From: Acanthamoeba sp. SK_2022b
Lineage: Eukaryota > Discosea > Longamoebia > Acanthamoebidae
Assembly (NCBI GenBank): GCA_027943245.1
Contig: JANDJZ010000924.1
Span: 1-15,986 of the forward strand
Direction of reading: 5' to 3'
DNA: 15,986 nt
This document shows, one piece after another, positions 8,544 through 15,986 of this stretch. The notes under the pieces were generated by a model, which did not search any database, was not told the origin of the DNA, and saw only the letters and a list, made by a program, of their open reading frames with translations. The stretch's first letter is position 1. The number at the start of each line of letters is the position of its first letter. A program made the position numbers and the translations under genes.

Positions 8544-10727
8544 CACCACCACATCGCCACAACACCACCATATCACCACAACGCCATAACAACATCACCA
8601 CACCACCACCACAACAGCACAACAACCTCACCACAACATCACCACAACAGCACCACCTCATCACAACACCACAACACCACACCACTACAACACCACTACA
8701 CCACACCACCACACTACCATCACCACACCATCATCAACACCATCACCACACCACCACACCACCACAACACCACAACACCACAACACCATCACCACACCAT
8801 CACCACACCATCACCACACCATCACCACACCATCACCACAACACCACCATCACCACAACACCACAACTTCACCACACCATCACAACACCATCATCACACC
8901 ACAACACCATCACCACAACACCATCACCATCACCATCATCACATCACCATCACCACAACTTCACCACACCATCACAACACCATCACCACACCATCAACCA
9001 TCACAACACCACAACACCATCACAACCATCACAACACCACAACACCACCATCACCACACCACCACAACACCACAACACCACCATCACCACAACACCACAT
9101 CACCATCACCACACCATCATCACACCATCACCACAACACCACAGCAGCACCATACCATCACAACCACAACATCACCACCACCACCACGAAATCAGCACAA
9201 CATCACTCCACAACAGCCCACCATACACCAACACCACACCACCACACCACAACACCACCATAACACCATCACAAAAATCACAACAACATCACCATAATCC
9301 AACTGCACAACATCAGCACAACACCACAATATCACCCACATCATTGTAACCAGCACCACAACACCACAGAATCTTTGCAACAACAAGCACAATAACACAA
9401 CAACATTACACGATCACCACATCCACAACATCACCACAACACCTCTACAACATAAGTAAAACATCACCGCACCACCACCACAGCAACACTACCACAACAG
9501 CAACACAATCCTATACCATTACCACAACACCATAAAAACATTACTACAACATTACTGCAATACCATTACCACAACACCACTTTAACATTGCCACACCAAC
9601 ACCACACCACAACAATACCACACCATCCCACAATACCAAAACATCACCATAGCATCACCACACAACCACACCACCACAACAATACCACTCCACCACCACA
9701 ACACCACAACATCACTACCAGAAGACCACAAAAACAACTCCACAACACCACCACACAACACCACACCCACCCCACCACAACCACAACACCACCATAACAT
9801 CACAACAACAGCACCACACCAGGTGGTTTCAAGACCACCCCAACACCACCCCACCACTGCACCATCTCCACACCACCACCACCTCACCATTACCACACCA
9901 CCACAAGACCACAACATCACCATAACATCACCACAACACCACACCACCACATCACCACAACACCATCATAACATCACCACCACATCACCACATCAGCATA
10001 ACATCACCACAACATCACCACACCAGCACCACATCACCAACACCACATCACCACAACATTGCCTCACCATCACCACACCACCACAACACCACCATCACAA
10101 CACCACAACACAACCACAACACCACCATAACATCACAACAACAGCACCACACCACCACATCACCCACCAAAACAGCACAATAAGACCACACCAGGAACAC
10201 AACACCACCACAACATCACCACAACATTGCCACAACATCACAACATCACACCATCACCACACCATCACCACCTCAACACAACATCGCAACAACACCACAA
10301 CATTACCATATCACACCACCATTCTAACAACACCACAACAACACAACATCACCACAACAACACTACACTACACCAACACCATAACACATCTCAACAACTT
10401 CACATCACCACACTACCACAACACTAACATCACAACAGCACAACAACCATAACCACACCAAAACCACAACACCAGCACAACACCACAGCATCACGATAAC
10501 ACCACTACCACAACAACATCACCACACCATCACCACCACAACATCACCCACAACACCACAGCACCACAGCACCGCAGCACCACCACACCACCACAACAAC
10601 ACTACAACATTAACACTATCACACTACCGCACCACAACCACCACAACATCACAACACCACAACACCACAACACCACCACAACAGCATCACCACACCATCA
10701 CAACACCACCACAGCACCATACTACCA

Positions 10728-10830
10728 CCTGACCACCTGACCACCTGACCACCTGACCACCACCACCACCTGACCACCACCACCTGACCACCTGATCACC
10801 ACCACCACCACCTGACCACCACCACCTGCA
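10728..10830. repeat. CTGACCAC octamer array
   Basis: Five near-perfect CTGACCAC-type units are followed by units spaced by extra CAC triplets, forming the right edge of the long satellite block. Related CCACCTGACC words recur at about 12097-12235. This variant differs from the bulk satellite by its regular CTGA. Confidence 0.85.
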
Positions 10831-10834
10831 GGTG
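10823..10834. repeat. 12-bp perfect palindrome at the satellite/island boundary
   Basis: CACCTGCAGGTG is its own reverse complement and sits exactly where the satellite ends and island 2 begins. Confidence 0.8.
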
Positions 10835-11340
10835 TTTAGTGTAGCATCAGCAATGGAGTTTATCGTGAGTGACCACACAGCTGCCATAGTTGTGCACATT
10901 GACAATGTGGATTCCTTGAGCTTTGGACATCCTGACGCAAGCACAAGGCTGAGGCCAAGGGCAAGGGCCTCTCAATTTTTGGTCTGGCTGGTGCTGGACA
11001 TTGGCAATGACTCAGCAGAAGCCTCCCTTAGCCAAGCCAGCCCCCCTTGAACGGTCCTCTGCCAGCCAGCTGGGCAGCTGCAGCAAGGACCTCGCATCAC
11101 ATGCTTCATGTGCCAGCCCAGCCACTACACCAACTGTTGTCCCAGCTGGAAGCCAGCTGTGGGCAGCCAGTGACCCAGGGTCTGCCTTGCCAGCCAGTTG
11201 TGGTGGTGGATCACTTGTCCCAGCAAGGACATTGGCGTGAGCCCAATGGTCCTGCAGATTCTGCGCAAGGGTCTTTGCCTGACCCTGCAGGACTTGATGG
11301 TGGAGGACTGCCCTTCTCCAGTAATCAGTCTGTGTGGCTG
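10835..11340. other. Non-satellite island 2, unassigned; possible LINE remnant
   Basis: This is ordinary-complexity, CpG-poor DNA of about 505 bases with satellite on both sides, C/A-rich on the left and G/T-rich on the right. The minus-strand frame from about 11310 to 11012 is open (contains NLQDHWAHANVLAG and LLQLPSWLAEDRS), and a second minus frame near 10910-10870 reads GIHIVNVHNYG. The last resembles the VNVHN-type motif of LINE endonucleases, but the match is short and stop-interrupted. I do not recognise a gene here. Confidence 0.35.
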
Positions 11341-11906
11341 GGTATTGTGGTGTTGTGGTAGTGTGCTGTTGTGGTGATGTGATGGTGTGGTGATGTTGTG
11401 GTGATGGTTTGATGTTGGGTGTGGTGTTGTGGTGGTGTTGTGGTGTTGTTGTGGTGTTGTTGTAGGCGTTGCGTTGTGGTGGGGGTGTGATGTTGGTGTT
11501 GGTGTGGTGGTGTAGTGATGTTGTGATGTTGTGGTAATGTTGTGATGAAGTGGTGCAGTGGTGTAGTATTGTGGTGGTGTTGTGGTGATGATGTGGTGGT
11601 GTGGTGCTGATGTGGTGGTGTGGTGGTGGTGTGGTGGTGGTGTAGTGGTGATGTTGTGGTGGTGTGGTGGTGTTGTTGTGCTGGTGTGGAGTTGGTGTGG
11701 TTTTGTGATGAGGTTGTAGTGGTGTTGCGGTGAGATGTGGTGTGGTGTGGCGTTGTGGTGGTGTGGTGATATGGTGTGGCATTGTGTTGGTGGTTTGGTG
11801 ATGGTGTGGTGGTGTTGTGGTGTTTCAGTGATGTTGTAGTGATGTTATAGTGATGTTGTGGTGATGGTGGTGTTGTGGTGATGTTGTGGTGATGGTGTGA
11901 GTAGTG
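11341..11906. repeat. G/T-rich satellite block
   Basis: Complement-strand orientation of the same satellite (GTTGTGGTGGTGATG words). It meets a C/A-rich block at 11907. No gene is present. Confidence 0.9.
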
Positions 11907-11925
11907 CTCACCACAACATCACCAC
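11878..11925. repeat. Imperfect inverted repeat at the GT-to-CA switch
   Basis: The centre is GTGAG-TAGTG-CTCAC, and the satellite words on either side (GGTGATGTTGTGG and CCACAACATCACC) are complementary, though offset by a few bases. The junction therefore resembles a fold-back. Confidence 0.65.
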
Positions 11926-12607
11926 CACACCACAACATCACCCAGCACAACGTCACCACAACATCACAGCAAAATCAGCACAACACCACCACAAGACCAC
12001 CAGATCATCACCTCCTCCACAACACAAAGTACGACAACACCACACCACAACACCACCACCACCACCACCACCACCACCACCACCACCACCACCCACCACC
12101 TGACCACCACCACCACCACCACCACCACCACCACCACCTGACCACCACCACCCACCACCACCACCACCACCACCTCACCACCACCACCTGGACCACCACC
12201 ACCACCACCACCACCACCTCACCACCACCTCTGACCACCACCATCACCACAACAACAACAACAAGATCACCCAACACCACTACCACCACTACTACTACTC
12301 CTACCACCACCACAACATCACTATATCATCACCCACAGCATCACCATAACTGCAGCACACCACTTTACCACAACACAACTACCACAACACCACAACAACA
12401 TCACCACCACCACAACATCACTAAATCAACACCCACATCACCATCACTACAGCACCATATCACAACACTCCCACAACAACACCAAAACATCACCACAAAA
12501 ACACCACACATGCCACATCACCACAACAACACCACCACAATAACACCACAACATCACCACACCACCATAACATCACCCACTACTGCAATGAAACCACAAC
12601 ACAACGC
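11907..12607. repeat. C/A-rich satellite block
   Basis: The same satellite words as the long block, including the purest trinucleotide stretch of the window (see 12050-12250). The 266-residue Thr/His/Pro frame that runs through it is not considered a gene. Confidence 0.9.
12050..12250. repeat. (ACC)n-rich tract with CCACCTGACC interruptions
   Basis: Near-pure ACC/CAC triplets run from about 12050 to 12235, broken by CTGACC or CTCACC words at roughly 20-60 base intervals. The minus strand is (GGT)n, a sequence able to form G-quadruplexes. It matches the intronic GTG tract at 2131 in unit and the octamer array at 10728 in its interruptions. Confidence 0.85.
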
Positions 12608-12875
12608 CCAACTTTGCGCTTTGCTCTATCAAACAGCAAGGACAGACACCACCCCTGTGGCATGTTGGCACTGGCAACAGCTCATTTCTACACTTTTCCT
12701 TTAATGGAGCAGCACACCAGCAGCGTGCCAAGAGGCAAAAACGCCCCCTTCCCCTCTCTCCACTTCTAAGAAGCCAGCCCTCACAAGCAATGGAAGTCAC
12801 AGCTCCAGATGTTTTTTCCCCTCTGTCAGTTTCAAAAAATATTGTTCTTCTTCCCCCCAAACAGCCCATCTCCCT
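12608..12875. other. Left part of island 3; no gene seen
   Basis: CpG-poor, non-repetitive sequence with pyrimidine-rich patches. No convincing reading frame, RNA gene or known element end was seen. Confidence 0.5.
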
Positions 12876-12878
12876 CTT

Positions 12879-13392
12879 ACCGTCTTGCAATGGTGACGGG
12901 GCTCTGCCAGGCGCTTTCTTTCAAGCACACCATCTTGCAATGGCGCCTGAGAGACACAGAGGCAGAACCAAGGTTCACATGCAGGTGCAGCTCTCTCTCT
13001 CTTTCTGATCTCCTGCGCCGTCTCACAATGGCACAGGAAACAGGAGGAGTGAGAGGAGGTGAGGCCTCTGGCACCATCTCACAATGGTGCAGGAGAGCCT
13101 CTCCTCTTGTGCCATCTCCCAATGGTCAGCTGCCCTTGCTGCTAGCTCTCTCTTGCACCATCTCATGATGGTGAGCCACCCTTGCTGCTAGCACTCTTGT
13201 GCCATCTCACAATGGCACATGAGTATCTGGCATTTGCTGTCTCATGATGGTGTGAATCAGAGTCTCTTCTCTCTCTCTCTCTCTCTCTTTCTCTCTTTAT
13301 ATGCTAGCACACTCTTGCCAGTTCACCATCTCATGATGGTGCAAATGAGAGTCTCTTTTTGCTCACTAGCTTTTGCGCCTCATGATGGTGCA
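12879..13392. repeat. Family of about ten small stem-loops with a CACCATCTCACAATGGTG-type core
   Basis: Copies lie at 12879-12894, 12928-12945, 13015-13034, 13071-13090, 13109-13128, 13155-13174, 13199-13218, 13235-13252, 13324-13341 and 13374-13392, with starts 36-89 bases apart. The core is two arms of 5-7 bases around a six-base loop (CTTGCA, CTCACA, CTCCCA or CTCATG). The copies at 13071 and 13199 have perfect 7-bp arms that differ from each other on both sides (GCACCAT/ATGGTGC versus GTGCCAT/ATGGCAC), so pairing is kept. Sequence between copies is largely unrelated. No protein is encoded; the function is unknown. Confidence 0.8.
13262..13297 (+). repeat. (CT)n microsatellite
   Basis: A run of CT dinucleotides with a few TTT interruptions, between two members of the stem-loop family. 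Confidence 0.9.
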
Positions 13393-13546
13393 AGAGCAGA
13401 GCAGGCTAAGTGTGTGTGTACATGTGCTGTTGTTTTGTGGCTGCAGGAAGCAGGAAGAAAAGAGGCAATTTGGGAGACGGGGAAAGCAATCTAAGATCAA
13501 ATAAGAGTGTTGTAAAAAGGCCAAGCAAGCCAAAATGTGAGCAGCA

Positions 13547-14659
13547 ATGGCTGCAGACACCACTGCCATGGAGGAACTGGCACCTCCTACTGACCAGCCA
13601 GAGTGCGTATCACTGCCTAACTTCCATCTTGTGTTGATGTGTGTGTGCATTATGTGTGCATGATGTGTGCAGTGTGTGCATTATGTGTGTGTGCTTCATG
13701 TGTAGTGTGCATGATGTGCGCAGTGTGTGCATTATGTGTGTGTGTGTGTGCATGCTGTGCTCCAAGTGATGTAACACTTTTTCCACCCCTCTCCACAGTC
13801 ACAGGAGCCTCACACCACCTTCACAACAGATTTACTGCATCTCAATGGCAGGGCAAGTGGGCAGCGGCGAAGATGCGAAGCTGTATGAGCTGTTGTGCCA
13901 GGTGAGTCTGTGCCATGGATAACAATCAATGACAACATGCCACACAACATTGTGCAATGGGAGCTGCCCCAGGGCGGTGTGGTGTGTCCCCCTCCCCCTC
14001 CCTCATAGCTCCAGCAGCCTGCCCAACCAGCACCTGTGTGTGCTTTTGTTTTTTGTTGACACACATGTGTACAGGCAATGCAGATGCACTGCCACACTGT
14101 GCCACTGCCAGTCATTGAGGGCCTGTGTCAGCCATGGCCTTTCATGGCAAGCAGCAGGGCCTGCGTGCAGGCAGGACCAGCAGGAGCACCTGGACAGCAG
14201 GCTCAGCCTACCACTTTTGCCACTGGTGGCCCTATGGCCACAAGTTGAGGAAATCCAAGGACTTCACTGCCAGGTGCAGCAGAGTTTGTCACTGCCAATG
14301 CCAAGCTCTTCAACATTGTGTCAAGCATGAGTTTGCTGGCCTGGCAAAATGGTATAGCAAGGTCGATCTTGGCAAGGAGTGCCCTTTTGGACCATTCCAC
14401 ACATGTGTTCAATGTGTCATGGATGCTGGCAATGTTGCCAAGGGCCTGTGTGCCCAAGCTGTGTGCAAGGCTCCACCTCCAGCCAGGCAACATTGCCTTT
14501 TTGAACACCAGCAAGTTGCTTCATGGCAACCAGCTTGTGGAGGGCTCGCAACACTCCCTGTCACTCTTTTGTCCTGACTCCAACTTTTTCCCACCCCTTA
14601 GTGATGTGCCTATCATCCAGGAGAAGCTGGATGCTGCCTCCAGCTGCAAGTGGCGATGA
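13547..14659 (+). pseudogene. Candidate three-exon gene of unknown function, broken by one TGA
   Basis: I do not recognise this protein. Exon 1 (13547-13602) starts MAADTTAMEELAPPTDQP; exon 2 (13799-13901) contains MAGQVGSGEDAKLYELLCQ; exon 3 (14075-14659) runs 194 codons to a terminal TGA. Phases agree at both junctions (2, then 0). Intron 1 (13603-13798) has donor GTGCGT, a GTAAC branch-like site and a pyrimidine-rich CTCCACAG acceptor. Intron 2 (13902-14074) has donor GTGAGT and acceptor GTGTACAG after TTGAC. Exon 3 reads through FVTANAKLFNIVSS, LLAWQNGIARSILARSALL and LHLQPGNIAFLNTSKLLHG but has one in-frame TGA at 14246-14248, of the kind produced from CGA by CpG decay. It may be a decayed gene, an undetected short intron, or a mobile-element ORF. 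An alternative start is the ATG at 13844. Exon 2 is more CpG-rich than its surroundings. Confidence 0.4.
13631..13757 (+). repeat. TG-rich minisatellite, 51-bp period
   Basis: Two copies of a unit starting GCATGATGTGYGCAGTGTGT lie at 13658-13708 and 13709-13757, with TG microsatellite runs around them. It falls inside proposed intron 1 of the unrecognised gene. The clearest substitution between the copies is TG versus CG, at about 13666 and 13717. Confidence 0.8.
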
Positions 14660-14774
14660 GTGCCACCAGCAACACAGCCCCCACAAGAGGCCACATAACA
14701 CCAAGAGTCAGTCTGCCTCACTCTCTCTCTCTCTCTCTACAGTAATTCAGCTGCATCAAAACATAAAACGGATG
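14660..14774. other. Right edge of island 3 with a (CT)n run
   Basis: Short unassigned sequence. A CT microsatellite at about 14719-14738 ends in CTACAG, which resembles a splice acceptor, but no downstream exon is seen because the satellite starts about 35 bases later. Confidence 0.5.
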
Positions 14775-15986
14775 GACAACACCATCTCCACAACACATAA
14801 ACATCCACCACAACATCACCACCACAACACCATCACTACAACATCACCACAACACAACAACGTCCACCACCACACCATCACCACAACAGCACCACCACAA
14901 CACCACTACAATCATCACAACAACACCACCACAGCACCACAATATCACCACAGCACCATCACCTCACCAATACTACCACAACACCACAAAATCACCACAA
15001 CACCACCATCACCACACCACCATCACCACACTGTCACAACACACAACATCACAACACCATCACCACACTGTCACAACACCACAACATCACAACACCATCA
15101 TCACACCACACCACAACACACAACATCACACCATCACCATCACCACAACACCATAACATCACCACATCATCACCACAGCATCACCACATCATCACCACAG
15201 CATCACCACACTACCACCACCACACCACCACAACAAGACCGCAACATCACCCCAACACCACACCACAACATCACCCTGACACTGCAGTAGCAACACCACA
15301 CCACTACCACACTATCACCACCACAACAAGACCGCGACATCACCCCAACACCACACCACAACATCAGCCTGACACCGCAGTAGCAACACCACACCACTCA
15401 CCACCACAACGCAACCACAACACCACAACAACACACTACTACAACACCACAACCTCATCACCTCACCACTGCAGCACCACAACAGCACCACAACCTCACC
15501 ACCACAACATCACCAACACACCACAGCACCACAACACCACCACATAAACACCAAACCACACCACCACAACACCACACCACAACACCACACCACACCACCA
15601 CAACACCACACCACATCACCACCACATCACCACCACAACATCACCACCACACCCCACCACAACATCACCACCACATCACCACCACAACATCACCACCACA
15701 CCCCACCATCACACCACCACAACATCAAAACACACCAAAACCACAAAACCACACCACAACACCACCACATTGTTGTGTTTGCTACAACACCACCACAGCA
15801 CCACACCACAACACCACACTACAACAACACCACAACATCACCACAACACCATCACCACCACCACACAAACACCCCCACAATACAACCACAACATCACACT
15901 ATCACAACACCATCATCACCAGCACAACAGCACCGTCTCAACTACACCATCTTATGCCATCACAACCCCACAACACCACAGCATCC
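14775..15986. repeat. C/A-rich satellite block, runs off the right edge
   Basis: The same CAC/ACC/ACA/ATC words as the other C/A blocks, with one short G/T interruption (TTGTTGTGTTTG, about 15770-15781). It contains a 93-bp tandem duplication. No gene was seen. Confidence 0.92.
15225..15395. repeat. 93-bp tandem duplication inside the satellite
   Basis: CAACAAGACCG at 15231 recurs at 15324, and the following roughly 70 bases match except for three substitutions. Copy 1 reads GCAACATC, CACCCTGAC and CACTGCAG where copy 2 reads GCGACATC, CAGCCTGAC and CACCGCAG. Confidence 0.85.

Larger units (their letters stand above)
6895..10834. repeat. Long C/A-rich satellite block, about 3.9 kb
   Basis: The plus strand is made almost entirely of CAC, ACC, ACA, AAC and ATC words with no strand switch over its length. 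There is no single fixed period; local higher-order copies occur (see 8310-8543). No gene, RNA gene or insertion was seen inside it. Its long Thr/His/Pro/Gln reading frames on the plus strand and Val/Trp/Cys frames on the minus strand reflect composition only. Confidence 0.92.

Noticed and set aside
7948..8712. Minus-strand Val/Trp/Cys-rich frames that look like membrane proteins
   Set aside because: They are the complement of the C/A satellite; the hydrophobicity comes from GTG, GTT and TGG words.
9823..10452. 209-residue Thr/His/Pro-rich reading frame
   Set aside because: C/A-only DNA cannot form stop codons, so long frames arise automatically. There is no unique sequence, domain or start context, and neighbouring frames are equally open.
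11904..12704. 266-residue Thr/His/Pro-rich reading frame
   Set aside because: It is the satellite read through into island sequence. Its composition follows the repeat exactly and it ends in unrelated DNA.
14203..14514. Minus-strand frame with LLAKIDLAIPF, resembling a reverse transcriptase motif
   Set aside because: The match is a few residues with no flanking RT motifs, and the plus-strand split-gene model explains the region better.
4473..15986. CRISPR array
   Set aside because: There are no constant repeats separated by unique spacers of fixed size, and the genome is eukaryotic.
14775..15986. Telomere or subtelomeric telomeric repeat
   Set aside because: No TTAGGG-like or other short G-rich telomeric unit in a constant orientation; the words are CAC/ACA/ATC mixtures.

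Overview
The window is nuclear DNA of a eukaryote. Its one complete gene is split by 14 short GT-AG introns (57 to 187 bases), several with CTAAC-like branch sites, and its encoded proteins are eukaryote-specific or eukaryote-type translation factors. The lineage (amoebozoan, holozoan, alga or other protist) cannot be fixed from the sequence. There are no bacterial features.

Layout. (1) 1-4111 is CpG-rich, gene-dense DNA. The minus strand carries the 5' end of an ELP3 gene (Elongator catalytic subunit) that leaves the window at base 1. Diverging from it is a complete gene for eIF2B subunit delta, about 721 codons in 15 exons. Their start codons are only 134 bases apart, so two translation-related genes probably share one promoter. 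(2) 4112-4472 is downstream sequence with no gene seen. (3) 4473-15986 is mostly a low-complexity satellite made of CAC, ACC, ACA and ATC words. Its strand flips repeatedly, so the plus strand is C/A-rich in some blocks and G/T-rich in others. Three non-satellite islands interrupt it: 5911-6894, 10835-11340 and 12608-14774.

The first island holds a decayed tyrosine recombinase gene on the minus strand, with three in-frame TGA codons and a lost catalytic arginine. The second is unassigned CpG-poor DNA with only a weak hint of a LINE-type endonuclease motif. The third holds a family of about ten small stem-loops with partly compensating arm changes, CT and TG microsatellites, and a candidate three-exon gene or pseudogene (13547-14659) that I do not recognise.

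The satellite half and its islands are CpG-poor. Near-identical duplicated units differ several times by CpG versus TpG/CpA. Together with the CGA-to-TGA type stops, this fits a methylated, decaying, heterochromatin-like region beside an active gene pair. The CpG loss already shows in the last exon of the eIF2B gene. Long His/Thr/Pro, Val or Trp reading frames in the satellite are by-products of its base composition, not genes.
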